Under the pieces are notes generated by a model. That model was not told where the DNA came from. It saw only the letters and a list, made by a program, of their open reading frames with translations, and searched no databases. This document shows positions 31,455-41,805 of a stretch of 42,093 nt of DNA, piece by piece. Source of the DNA: Mastigamoeba balamuthi (taxonomy: Eukaryota > Evosea > Mastigamoebida > Mastigamoebidae); the NCBI GenBank assembly GCA_902651635.1, contig CACRSC010000032.1, forward strand, positions 1-42,093, written 5' to 3'. Made by a program: the position numbers and the translations under genes. Each line of letters starts with the position of its first letter. The first letter of the stretch is position 1.

Positions 31455-34180
31455 ATGAACAAGCGCACGCGCACCGACCCCGCGGCCTCGTACGAGCGCG
31501 CGCGCTGCCCGCTGCCCGACGACGGCGTGGCGCTCTTCGGCGCGCTGCCGCAGGCGCTGGCGCGCGACCTGCTCTCGCTGCTGGACCACCGCGCGCTGTC
31601 GGCCCTCGCGCGGACCTCCCGCGCCATGCGCTCGCTGTGCTACGCAGAGGACCTCTGGCGCGCGGTCCACGTGGCCAACTCGGCAGAGGCCGCCGCAAGC
31701 CTCGCGGGGTCGGGCAGGGCCCCGCGGGCCGTGGGCGTGCGGCCGGCGTTCTCGACGGCGGCGGCGACGGGCGCCACGTCGTGCAACGTCATGCGGGCGC
31801 TGCTGACGCCGCCGACGGTGCTCGCGGCGTCGGTGCGGGAGGTCAGGGTCGCCGACGACCCCAGCTGCCTGCTGGGACGCGGCGCCCTGACGGCCCTCGC
31901 GGCCCACGACGGCCTCACGGTCCTCGAGTTCGCCCCGGTCCCCGACTGCAGGCGCGCAGCTGATAGGGCTCAGGGGGGAGAGGGGGCTGAGGGGGCTGAG
32001 GTGGCGCGTGACTCAACGCAGGCATTTCCCGCGCGGGTGGAATAAGTGCGCGGTAATCAAGTGCTGTGGGAATAGTGCGAGTTCTCCCTTGGGATAAGTA
32101 CGATACCGCAATGGGCCTGAACAGATTTTGGGCGGAATAAGTAGTGCGCGATAATCAAGTGCCGTGGGAATAGTGCGATACCGCAGGCCCTTCACAGATT
32201 TTTTTGTCTTTTGTTGGGGACAGGCACATCGTCCTCTGATCATTTGGCAGCACTTGTGTGTCCTGGAATCAAGGGATATCGACAGTTCTAGATTCTCTCC
32301 CTCACGATACGAATTCTCTCTCTTCCTGCGACGGCTCTGCTCAGCGAGGAGATGCGTGCGCTGGGAGCAGCGCGAGGCGCGGGCCTCCGCGAGCTCTCGC
32401 TGAGCCGCTCGTACGCGGGCGAGGACGCCCAGGCGCTGCTGTACGGCCTCGCGGACGCCGCGCGCCCCAACGGCGGCCTCCCGCTGCTCGAGAAGCTCCG
32501 CATGCGCATGTTCCTCGAGGACATGAAGGCCCTGCGCACCCTGCTGGCCACGGGGGGCGGGGGCCCCGCGCTCCCCGCGCTGCGCGTGATGTCCTCGGTG
32601 TCGTTTGACGCCGGGGAGACGGTGCTGGCGCCCGACGATATGTTCACAGAGCAGGTGCGCCCAATTCAATTGATCTGTGCCGCTCGCAAGCTCAGCCTGC
32701 GCTATTTGCCCCCTTTTGTCGAGCGCCACGCTCTCTTGGCTTCAAAAGGGGTTCGCTGTGTTGCCGCTCCTCGTGTGTCAATTGACTTATTTCCGTGTGC
32801 CTCCCACCCCCTTGATTTTGTTCCCTTGGGACGAACGTGGCGTCCGTTGCGAGGGGGATGGACTTAGAAGGGGACTGTCACACGATCCTCGGTGGCTCAC
32901 AACGCGCAACGCACACGATGCCACGTAACAACGGCGCTGCCCTCTGATTTTCTGCTTTGCCGAGTCGCGTTTCGGTGGTCTCTCTGTGCTGTGGCTGGCG
33001 CTCACCTCCAGATGGCCCGCAGGTGGACTTCCTGGTGCTGCTGAGCGCGTCGTGCCCGGCGCTGGAGGAGCTCGAGGTCTCCGGGCTGCTCTGCGTCTCC
33101 GCGCTGCCGCGCTTCTCGCTGCTCAAGACGCTCGACTTCCCCGAGAGCCACATACTCTGCACGGCGCTGCTGCACGGCGCCGTCAGCTCGCCGCTGTCGC
33201 TCGAGGCGCTGAGCCTGCGCTGCGTCTGCGCCGACCCCGTCGCCGCCTCGCAGTGCGACGCGCGCATGGCCGCGCTGCTGTCGCTGTGCCCGCGGGTCAC
33301 GTCGCTGAAGCTCGAGACGCACGTCACGGGGATGCCGCCCGCCGTCGCCGCCGCCGTCGCGCGCCTGCAGCGCCTCGAGCGGCTGTCGCTGGTCTCGGAG
33401 GGCGAGTTCAGCGACGAGGCGCTCGAGGCGCTCTCGCACGCCGAGGCGCGGCCGTGGGAGCTGCGCGTCAGCAACGCCAACTGGGGGCGGCTGCTGGCGC
33501 TGCCGCTGCTCTCGCGGCTGCGCAGCGTGCGGACGGGCAACCACACGGTCTGCGACGGCGACCTGTTCCGGCTGGCCGACTGCTGCGGCTCCACGCTGCG
33601 CAGCGTCGCGCTCGAGCTGCTCTCGAACATGGCCCACGGGCAGCCCGCGCCGCACGCGGGCATGTCGCTGCTCGTCGAGCGCTGCCCGCGGCTGCGGCTG
33701 CTGACGATCTACGACTGCTCGCTCGACGACCTCGTCACGTGCGCGCGCTACCCGGCGTTCGGCCCCGAGGGCTCGAGCGGCTGCAGGCTCAAGGTCTCGA
33801 TGCCCTCGGAGCGCATCCACGAGCTCTCGGACGTCGAGTACGTCGCGCTGATGCAGAGCCGCTGCGCCATCGACAAGATCCGCATCGAGTTCGACCCCGA
33901 GGCCACGTCGCTGCCGCGCGGGCTGCTGCGGGCGCTGCAGAAGCGCGACATGCTGCACGCGCTCTGCTTCTTCTTTGTGAGCGCCAAGTCGGTCGAGACG
34001 ATCATGTGCCCCGAGCTCTGCAGCCTGCTGCCGCGCTCGCTGGCCAAGTTCAAGGTCTACCCCAACGGCGCCGTCGAGTCGGGCAACCAGTCGCTCTGCA
34101 CCGTCGCGCAGATCATACACCACTACCACCGCAACTTGCGCTTCACCGTCCCCATGTGTATCCGTATGGTCATGGAATAG
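31455..34180 (+). CDS. F-box protein with leucine-rich C-terminal region
   Basis: There are three exons, 31455-31951, 32345-32654 and 33023-34180, giving 654 residues. The F-box lies at about residues 25-70 (LPQALARDLLSLLDHRALSALARTSR, split here as LPQALARDLLSLL then ALSALARTSRAMRSLC, LW). It should bind Skp1 and make this the substrate receptor of an SCF ubiquitin ligase. The rest has irregular Leu-rich units such as LEELEVSGLLC, LKTLDFPES, LEALSLRC and LERLSLVSE, typical of F-box/LRR proteins. The target is unknown. Intron 1 appears to begin GCGCGC (phase 2 fits exon 2); an alternative GTCCCC start with a GCGAG acceptor also keeps frame, so this junction is uncertain. Intron 2 is GTGCGC to CCGCAG. 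Both introns are long for this window (393 and 368 bp). Confidence 0.8.
32039..32204 (+). repeat. Tandem duplication inside F-box intron 1
   Basis: Unit A (32,039-32,133) and unit B (32,134-32,204) both begin GGAATAAGT, contain AATCAAGTGC and GTGGGAATAGTGCGA, and end in ACAGATTTT. B lacks about 25 bp of A. The copies differ at few positions, so the duplication is fairly recent. Confidence 0.75.
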
Positions 34181-34476
34181 GCACCCCCAGCACTGGCAAC
34201 GCCCTTCCCCATTGACCCCTGAACGCCTTCTTACTTGGTATTGTGGACCGTGCGGCAGGGAAAAGGGGAGGGGCCGTCACTATTGCTTCTCTATCTGCTC
34301 GTCACAGTTGTTATGTTACTGGGAAAACCTCGTATAAGAGGAACGAAACTCTTCCGTCTCTGCGCTGCAGCCTTCCTGTGGATCGCAGCCACTCAGTGGT
34401 CAGAGTTCAAGGGCTTGTTGTTCTCCAGCCCGTTGTGACCGCGCGTATTCAACGCAAGTTGGTACTGCGCTCTGCC
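34181..34476. other. Intergenic space between convergent genes
   Basis: The 296 bp between the F-box stop and the stop of the membrane-protein gene. No gene or clear signal was seen. Confidence 0.4.
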
Positions 34477-35357
34477 TCACTCTGCAGAGGCCTGCTCCCT
34501 GGGCGGGCTGCAAGTGCTCTCGGGCACAGAGTCGGTGGACGGGTCGGCTGTGCCGGCGCTGGCAGCATCGTCTTTCGCTCCGCTCTCGCACTCGCACTCG
34601 CCCGCGAGCCTGGCCTCGTCAGCGAGGGCGGCCTCGTCGTCGTCCTGCTCCTCGACCTCCTCGTTGGGGTCCGAAGAGTCGTCGACGTCGGTCGACATAG
34701 CGTCGTCCCTGACGACCACCACTGGCAGCGACGCGGTCTCGTCCTCGTCGGGCGACAAGTACACGACGAACAGGTGCACCTGGCGGGGAACCGTAAGGCC
34801 GCGAGGCCGGGGGGGGGGGGGGAGACGATGCGCACGCCAGCCACAGTGAGCAGCAGCCCACCAGCAATCAGCGTGTTCCACGAGAAGAACAGCGGGAGCG
34901 CGAAGCTGGGGGGAGACAGCGTTGGGGGGAGGGCGCAGGGTGCCTCCCGCACCAGAAGAGCACGAAGGAGACGCGCAGAGGGGCCTCGCGCAGGGACGAG
35001 ACGAGGGCGAAGCGCGCGAACAGGGGCCTCTCGACGACCCAGAGAACACAGGCGGCCACGATGCACAGCACTCCCTGCAGCACCACCCACGGCCCGAAGA
35101 ACAGCGCCGCGAAGCCCACGACCAGCACGGCTGGGGGGAAGGGGGGCCCCTGCGGCGTCAGAGGAGCTAGCGGGGACGGGGAGTTGAGGGGCGCGGAATC
35201 AATTGAAACCGGGGCACGAGAGCAGCCCGATGGAACGCGCGATCTCCGAGTGCGGGCTGTCGTAGTAGAACCTCAGCCCCAGCCTCCTGCACACCCAGAG
35301 CCACAGCTCCGCAGCCGCGCCCCTGATCCCCTCGAGGGCCCTCCTAGACCGCTGCAT
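34477..35357 (-). CDS. Four-TM membrane protein with acidic C-terminal tail
   Basis: There are four exons on minus, 35357-35210, 35130-34953, 34905-34836 and 34779-34477, giving 232 residues. The introns are 79, 47 and 56 bp, starting GTTTCA, GTGCGG and GTGCGC. All keep phase. After a basic N-terminal helix of about 25 residues come four hydrophobic segments at about residues 45-65, 67-83, 100-120 and 122-142. WVVERPLF lies after the second. The tail from about residue 145 is strongly acidic (EEVEEQDDDEAALADE). Number and spacing of TMs, and the charged-Pro-Leu-Phe turn after TM2, recall the Tvp18/Flower (CG6151-P) family of Golgi and vesicle proteins. This resemblance is weak and not verified. 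It is divergent from the SR-protein gene with 254 bp between starts. Confidence 0.65.
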
Positions 35358-35611
35358 CTTCCTTTCCGTTGTTTGAATTTGAATTGTGTTGGCGGGGGAA
35401 TTTGGAGCGCGCGATACGCGCGGGAAGATATCTTTCCACGTCAGACGAAAATGACGACATCGGGTACACCTTTTCGTTTAGTTTTTGTCTGCCTTTGCGC
35501 GCGCGCCGTCTGTGTCGTCCGGGGCGGAGAAGAGTAGAGAAAGTCGCATCGCTTGGGCCCCCACCCCAAACCTCCCAGACCCTCTCCTTGGCACACCGCC
35601 TTGCGCCCGCC
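35358..35611. promoter_or_regulatory. Divergent promoter region, membrane-protein and SR-protein genes
   Basis: At 35,425-35,434 lies the perfect palindrome AAGATATCTT within GGAAGATATCTTTCC, about 178 bp before the SR start. The bases just to its left form GCGCGATACGCGCG, another small palindrome. The region must hold both promoters. Confidence 0.5.
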
Positions 35612-36880
35612 ATGTCGAACCCGAGGATCTACATAGGCAACCTGAGCCCCTCGATCCGCGAGTCGGACCTCGACCACCTCTTCGGCAAGTTCGGCCGCAT
35701 CCGCCGCCTCGACATCAAGAACGGCTACGGCTTCATCGAGGTGCGCCCTCCCCCACGCCTCCCAGCGAGGCCAAACCCGGCGACACCACGACAAACGCGG
35801 CGCAAAACGCGACGGATCGGCCCAGTACGAGGAGGACAGGGCGGCCGAGGACGCGGTGGACAGGATGAACAAGCGCGAGGTCGACGGCAACGTGCTCATC
35901 GTCGAGGCCAGCAGGGGGACGCGCTCGCGCGTGCCGGGCGAGGGCAACTGCTTCAACTGCGGGCGCCCCGGCCACTGGGCCCGCGACTGCCCCGAGAACA
36001 AGTGCCCAGCACCCTCTCCCCCTTCCACCCCCCCCCCCCCTCCTCTTCCCACCATCATTTGCTCTGCTCTGTGTGTCCCTCTGTGGCTCCTCTCTTCACT
36101 CAGCACCTCTCTGGGCCTGCATTACATTATTTTCCACAGCATCCACCCATCCCCTCCACTCCCCCTCCTGCTCTCCTCTGTGTGTTCCTCTGTGGCTCCT
36201 CTCTTCACCCAGCACTTCTGTTGTGGCTGCATTGCATTATTTGCCCCCCCAGCATCCTCTCCTCTCCTCTTCACCCTCACTCTCCGTGACCCTCTGTGGT
36301 TACTCTCTTCACCCAGCACCCCTGGGCTGCATTGCATTGCCCTCTGCACCGCACTCCGAGCTGTGCTCTGCGCTACCTTTCTTCTCTGTGGTCTCTGTGC
36401 TTCCTCCTCGCCCTGGCCACGCCACTGCCTCTTACTGTTCTCTGCTTGCTACTGTGCTGTGCCGGGGTCTCGTGCTCTATGTTGTTGCACTCTGGGTGCC
36501 TTATTTCGTGTCAACTGTGTGCTGACTGGCTATCGATGGCGCAGCAGGGGGAGGTCCTCGTCCAGGAGGTCCAGGAGCCGCAGCAGGAGCAGGAGCCGGT
36601 CTCGCTCGTCTCGCTCGCACCACCACTCGTCGTCGCGCCGCTCGCACTCGCGCAGCCGCTCTCCCCGGTGCGCCATACACGCACACGCAGGGCGCTGCTC
36701 TGTGGCCCACCCGTCTGGCGACTGACGTCTGCGCTGTGGCCACCCCAACGCAGGAGGGACGACTCGCCCCCGAGGGAGCGCGAGCGGGAGCGGGAGAGGG
36801 AGAGGGAGAGGGAGTCTTCGAGGAGGCACAGGTCGCGCAGCGGCGACCGCGACCGTGACCGCGACCGTCGCGACGACTGA
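35612..36880 (+). CDS. SR splicing factor, RRM + CCHC zinc knuckle + RS domain (SRSF7/RSZ type)
   Basis: There are four exons, 35612-35740, 35826-36001, 36545-36667 and 36754-36880, giving 184 residues. The RRM (about 5-74) has RNP2 IYIGNL near the start and RNP1 NGYGFIEY at 38-45. The zinc knuckle is C85-C88-H93-C98 (CFNCGRPGHWARDC). The RS region follows, with SRSRSRSRSRS and an RERERERERE block, ending RDRRDD. This order is that of metazoan SRSF7 (9G8) and plant RSZ proteins, which bind exonic enhancers and recruit the spliceosome in the nucleus. Introns start GTGCGC, GTGCCC and GTGCGC. Intron 2 is 543 bp, far longer than its neighbours, and lies just before the RS domain. SR genes in other eukaryotes often autoregulate through an intron at such places; that is an inference here. 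Confidence 0.92.
36061..36400 (+). repeat. Three tandem pyrimidine-rich units in SR-protein intron 2
   Basis: Units begin at about 36,081, 36,190 and 36,294, so the period is 104-109 bp. Each contains CTGTGGCTCCTCTCTTCAC, or a one-to-two-base variant, followed by a (C/T)CAGCAC acceptor-like sequence and GGGCTGCATT(A/G)CATT. The intron as a whole is CT-rich. Confidence 0.75.
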
Positions 36881-37494
36881 GGGGGCGCCCCGCGTGTGTG
36901 CCCTCGCAGACCCACAGAGGGAGGTAGAGGGAGACAGAGAGGGGGGCATGGGGGATGAGGCCAGACGGGGGGCCATCGTGTGGCACGTCACCAGTGTGTC
37001 ACCGCGTTCCACATTCGTCGTCGCCCTCCCTCCAGCCACACCCCCCTGCCCCTCTGCTCCCGCCGTGGACATTCGCCTTCACTCACACCCCACTGCCTTC
37101 CCTTCCTTCCCTCCCTCACCCGCTCCCTCCCTTATCAAGTCCGTTGGCCTCTCTTGTTGCTGCTGCTGGGCTGCTGCTGCCGGAACTGTGGACCCTCCCG
37201 ACCGCCTCATGAGCGGCCCTTGGGGGATCCTTGGGTAGTACACCGCGTGCTGGGCACCCCCAAACACGAAACCAGTAGCAACAGAACGACCTCTCTTGGC
37301 TTGGATAAGTGAACAGGCATTCATTCACCCATCCTCCCCTCAGATCTCGAAAACTGGCGATAACACAGATACTCGAATCTACACGCAAAAATCTGCTGTG
37401 GAAAAATCACGCGATAATATCAAAGAGCCCCCGAGAGCACCGCCGCAGCACACCACAGCCACCCCCTCGTGTCTCCCGCGCGCCCACGCACACC
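36881..37494. other. Intergenic, 3' flank of SR gene and upstream region of transporter gene
   Basis: CT-rich sequence with no gene. At 37,410-37,424 CACGCGATAATATC lies about 75 bp before the transporter start, a loose match to the ATATC words in other promoters. Confidence 0.35.
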
Positions 37495-39273
37495 ATGGAC
37501 ACGTCCCACGAGAGCAGGATGCAGCTGCAGCCCTCGTTCCACGCGCAGATGCTGCGGTCGCCGCGCCAGTCGTCGCCGCTCGCCGCCACCGCCTCCCTCT
37601 CCTCGCCCTCTGACGGCATCGAGCTCGTCTCCTCCCCCTCGCGGCCCCCCGCCACGGCCACGCCCACTCCCACCGCCCGCCCGGGGAGTGGCAGTGGCAG
37701 CAGCAGCGACCCCTGTGGTCGCGGGGACATCGAGAAGGGCGTGAGGGACACGAGGGACGCGAAGAAGGACAAGAAGGACAAGGACAGGGCGTCGCCACCG
37801 CTGCGCGCGGAGCTCTCGGACGGGACGCTCGCAGAGACGACGGCGTTCCTGCTGGCGCTGTGCCACGCGCTGCACAGGTTCGGCCTGCCGACGCACAGGC
37901 TCGAGTACGAGATCAAGTGGGCCGCAGGCACGCAGATCGCGAAATATCCCCGCGCATCTCGAAATTGATCGGGAAATTTTTAATCGGCGGGTCCGCGGGG
38001 TGCCGTTTTGCGCAGAGGCGCTGGGGGTCGAGGGGACGGTCGTGTGCTTCCCGACGTACGTGTCGGCGATGTTCAGCAGGCAGGGCGGGGCCGACTGCCA
38101 CACGTACACGATCGCCAACGAGGCGAGCTGGGACCTCGGCAAGCTCGAGGCCGCCGAGCAGCTCGCCAAGCGCGTGGCCTCGGGGAAGATATCGCTCTCC
38201 CAGGGAATTCAAGATTTGAAGCTGATCCAGGCCACGTACGCCCTCGAAGATACCCGCATCTCCCCCTAATTCCTAGAATTCTCGGGGGGCCCACTCCCCC
38301 TACTTGTGCTGTCGCATCGCTGACCTGTGCTTCCCCCATCCCTGCTGACCTCCCTCCCCTCATCAGGCCACCGAAGTACCCATGGTGGGGAAGAGTCGCG
38401 TGCCTGACGGTGATGAGTGGTGTTCTGTGCCCGCTGTTCTACCGAGGGGGTGTTGTCGAGTCGTGTGCTGCACTGCTCTGCGGCCTCGTGTCGGGCCTGC
38501 TTGTGCTCATGTCTGACAAGACGGTCCAGTTCTCCCGTCTCTACGAGCCCTTTGTGGCCATCGCCAGCGCCGTGATCGCCGTCGTTGTGTACAGGGTCGG
38601 TTGGTTTGGTCCTGTGTGCCAGGGCAGCATAATGCTCGCCGGTATTCTGTGGGGCCTGCCCGGCCTGCACGTCAACGCCGCCATCGGCGACCTGGCCACA
38701 CACATGATGGTCAGCGGCACCTCGCGCATGCTGTTCTCGCTGCTGATTGTGTTTGAGCTCTCGTTCGGCCTGGCGCTGGGCTCGCGCGTGTCGGGCCTCT
38801 TCCCGCACGACGAGGCCGCCCCGCCCCTCACCACGACGCCGTCCATGCCCATCACCAAGTGGCTGGACATCATCTGGACGCCGCTGGGCGCCATCAGCTA
38901 CGCCATCATGATCAACACGGAGATCCGGCAGCTGCCCTGCATCATCCTCTGCAGCGCGTTCGCCTGCACGGTGACGCTGATGGCGCCGGTGTTCGGGCCG
39001 GACCTCTCGACCATGCTGGCGCAGGCCGCCGTCATCCTGACGGGCAACATCTACGAGCGGGCGTTTGACAGGCCCGGCTTCATCCCGTCGTGCATCGGGT
39101 CGCTGATGCTGATGCCGGCGTCGCTCGGCGTCCGCAACGCCACGGCGTCGCTGACGACGCAGAACTACCTGAGCGGCATGGAGTTCACGTTCACGCTGCT
39201 GGTCACCGAGGTCAGCATGGTGGTGGGCGGGTTCCTCGCCAACATGATACTGCTCCCCAAGAGACCCTTCTGA
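37495..39273 (+). CDS. ThrE-family membrane transporter (Prm10-like)
   Basis: There are three exons, 37495-37927, 38016-38235 and 38367-39273, giving 519 residues. Residues 1-105 are disordered and rich in Ser, Pro and Lys. The ThrE (DUF1212) domain follows: LCHALHRFGLPTHRLE, ALGVEGTVVCFPTYV, LGKLEAAEQLAKRVASG and PPKYPWW before the first TM. About ten hydrophobic segments fill the rest, covering the second ThrE-type half (SMPITKWLDIIWTP, then GSLMLMPASLGVRNA). Bacterial ThrE exports threonine and serine. Fungal relatives such as Prm10 are less well understood, so the substrate here is inferred at best. It should lie in the plasma or an internal membrane. Intron 1 starts GCACGC and only that site keeps the frame and the family pattern. 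Intron 2 starts GTACGC. Confidence 0.88.
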
Positions 39274-39448
39274 GCACGCGCACGCACGCCTGCCGGGGGG
39301 TGGCAGAGGACTGCCAACTGTTCCATCTGACATTGGTATCGGACTGCACACACCGTGAATCAAACGAGAATACACCGTACTGGGCGGAACCTGTTGCAGG
39401 GCGAAGTGAGGGCGGAGCGACTGCGCGGAACAGAGGCAGAGGGCCCAC
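39274..39448. other. Short convergent intergenic space
   Basis: The 175 bp between the stops of the transporter and the RING gene. No separate feature was seen. Confidence 0.4.
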
Positions 39449-40781
39449 TCAGAACCTCACCTCGACGAGCGACGTGATGCGGGCGCTGCACTTGGGGCAG
39501 TGGCGCTGGTCTGCAGAGCACTTGGCGCAGCACACAAAGTGGTGGCAGGGCGCGAACAGCACAGCGCGCAGCCCCACGCGGCACACGACGCAGTGCGTGG
39601 GAAAGGCGCTGTCCTCCTGCTCCGCGGGCGCAGCGGTGCTGCTGGTCTCCTGGCTCGTGAGCGAGGCCGCTGGGCTGACGAGCCCCTTGGACTTGACGGC
39701 CGTTTTCTGCGCGGGCGAGGGGCGGCGGTGAGCCCAGCGAGTGGCAGCGGCGGGGGCTCACGGCGATGGTGGGCATGCGCGCCGCGATGCAGGCGGCGCA
39801 GAGGTAGTACTGGCAGGCGGGGCAGCAGGCCACGAGGCGCAGCTGGGCGGGGCCGCGGGAGCTGGCCACGACGCGGCAGCCCGTGCACACGTAGTCGCCC
39901 GCTGCCCCCTGCGCCGCCTCCTCCAGCGCGTGGCCCCGCGAGCACGCCAGCGGCCACGCCCGCAGCCACGCCCGCAGCTCCTCCTCGCTCTCGGCCGCCC
40001 CCAGCGACAGCGACAGCGACGGCCCCTCCGCGGGCGCCGCCTCCTCCGCGCTCTCGGCCGGCGATGACGAGGCGGGGCCTGCGGGAGAGGGCGAGTGCGA
40101 GAGCGAGAGCGAGGGCTGGGGCTGGCAGAGGCAGAGGGACTCGAAGGAGCCGCAGGCGGCGCAGCGGGGCAGCTGCCACTCGAGCTGCCGCTCCCGCAGA
40201 GGCCCGCCGCACGTCGCGCAGCCCCGCTGCTGCTCCCGCTGCCGCTGCCGCTGCCCGTCGTCGTCGTCGGCCACCGCCTCCACGTAGCTCGCGGGGAACG
40301 TCCCCCTGGCGCCCCCGCACTCGCCCGTCCACCACCCGTCGTCTCCCTGACGTCACCACGCGGAATTCCGTGGCCGTTACGTCAGTGTTGTTTTTTCCGG
40401 TTTATTTTTGGGCGGAGAGGAGATTAAAATGCGGGCGGCGCGCACGGTGCTGGTGACGGTGACGATCTGGCCCTTGTCGAGGTCGAGGTCGCCCTCCTGG
40501 CGCGCGTTGAAGCGGTGGAGCGTGCGGACGCGGGCGGTGGCGCCCGGGGCGAGCGAGATGGCCGGCGCAGAGGCCGCGGGCGGGCAGGCGCAGAGGGCCT
40601 CGAGCGAGCCGCACGTGTCGCAGCGCGGCCGCTGCCAGTCGCACTCGGCCGCGCGCAGCGGGGCGCCGCAGGCAGCGCAGCGGGCGTCGGGGCCCCTCGT
40701 GTGCGTGGGGGCTGGCGGGGCCTGGGGCTTGGGGCAGAGGCACAGCGCGGCCAGGGCCCCGCAGCCAGTGCACCGCGACAT
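39449..40781 (-). CDS. SH3 and RING-finger protein with repeated Cys-rich modules (predicted E3 ligase)
   Basis: There are three exons on minus, 40781-40446, 40346-39762 and 39706-39449, giving 392 residues. Residues 35-65 and about 155-190 hold the same Cys module, CxxCxxPLR..(D/E)WQ.PRCxxCGS.E.LCxC, and residues 4-16 hold a shorter version. Between them sits an SH3 domain (about 83-137) with GDLDLDKGQIV, WWTGECGGARGTFP and SYVE. A Cys/His-rich segment follows (about 250-300). A C-terminal C3HC4 RING has C346, C349, C361, H363, C366, C370, C377 and C380. RING domains recruit ubiquitin-loaded E2 enzymes, and SH3 domains bind Pro-rich partners. Introns are 99 bp (GTGCGC) and 55 bp (GTGAGC). 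Both junctions keep frame, and the first completes the SH3 fold. The substrate is unknown. Confidence 0.82.
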
Positions 40782-41805
40782 GCCGCTGGGGCTGAGAGGT
40801 CTCTGTCTTGGGCGGGTGGTCCTCTCTGGCGGCCTACACCCCAGAGCACTTTGAAGTTAGAGTGCGTGGCGGGCCAGTGGCTGTACTAAGGCCTTCTTCT
40901 GGGCTTTTTGTGAACGTTCGAAGAACACGATCGCTGAATCTGCTGATTTGCGGCGCAGCAGCGGGTGGATAGACCCGTCTAGGTCTTTGCTGCCAAACGT
41001 ACCACTCCGTTCCTGCAAAAATGCTCTTGTCTGAATGAAACAAAACTTTGGAATTGGATTTATCTCTACTTGAGATACAACAATATGAAGTTACTTTTCA
41101 GGAATATGGATTTTGTTGTCAAAATTATGTGTTTTAGTCAAGGTGTGGGATGTGGTATGTGTTACCCCCCTGATTGTCAATTACAAGGTCCCAGATACGG
41201 TCCAGGGTGGCAAACAGTTCCTCTAACTTCGGGGCAGCAGGCCACTCTGCCCAGGCACTGCGAATTGCCTGGAGAATGCTCATTACTTGGCTACCTTGAG
41301 CCTTTTCTTTTCACCTGATCAACAGCCACTTGAAGGGAGTTCCACGCACCAAGGTCCAGAACATTGAGGTTTGGCCACTGCAGGCACTGCTTTCTTGCTT
41401 TACCTTCACCTCTCTTGACCACCCATCCATTAAAAGGGTAACAGAGAATAAACAGAGGTTAAAACGAATTTTAAAAACTGTTAAAAATTTGAAAAAGGCA
41501 ACATCAGGAAACAGCAAAAAGGAACAAAAAAGAGAGAGCAATCGTAAAGCTTTAGGATAAAAAAGAAGAGTACCAAAAAAGAAGAAGGGAAAGTGGACTG
41601 AGCTGATTCAAGTTGACAACATTCAAGAAAGAAAGAACCGAAAAATAACTCTTAGTTATTTATTGCTCAATCGCCAGCAATTGAAGAAAAGAAGTTAAGA
41701 GAAACATGAAGAAGAAACACAAAACCAATGGAAGAACAGGTTTCAATAACACTGAACAAAGGGAAAACAGTTTTATGTGAGACTGAGAATGAAACTGGTT
41801 CACTG
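40782..41805. other. AT-rich stretch without a recognised gene
   Basis: From 40,850 the composition drops in GC. From 41,440 the plus strand is A/G-rich with AAGAAG-type runs. Short open frames at 41,070-41,318 and 41,330-41,560 match nothing known. The upstream flank of the RING gene (40,790-40,950) should hold its promoter but shows no clear motif. Confidence 0.35.

Noticed and set aside
32986-34215. Second plus-strand frame of 409 codons, and a minus frame of 375, over the F-box exon 3
   Set aside because: Both are Ala/Arg-rich shadow frames. The Leu-rich frame continuing from the F-box exons is the real one.
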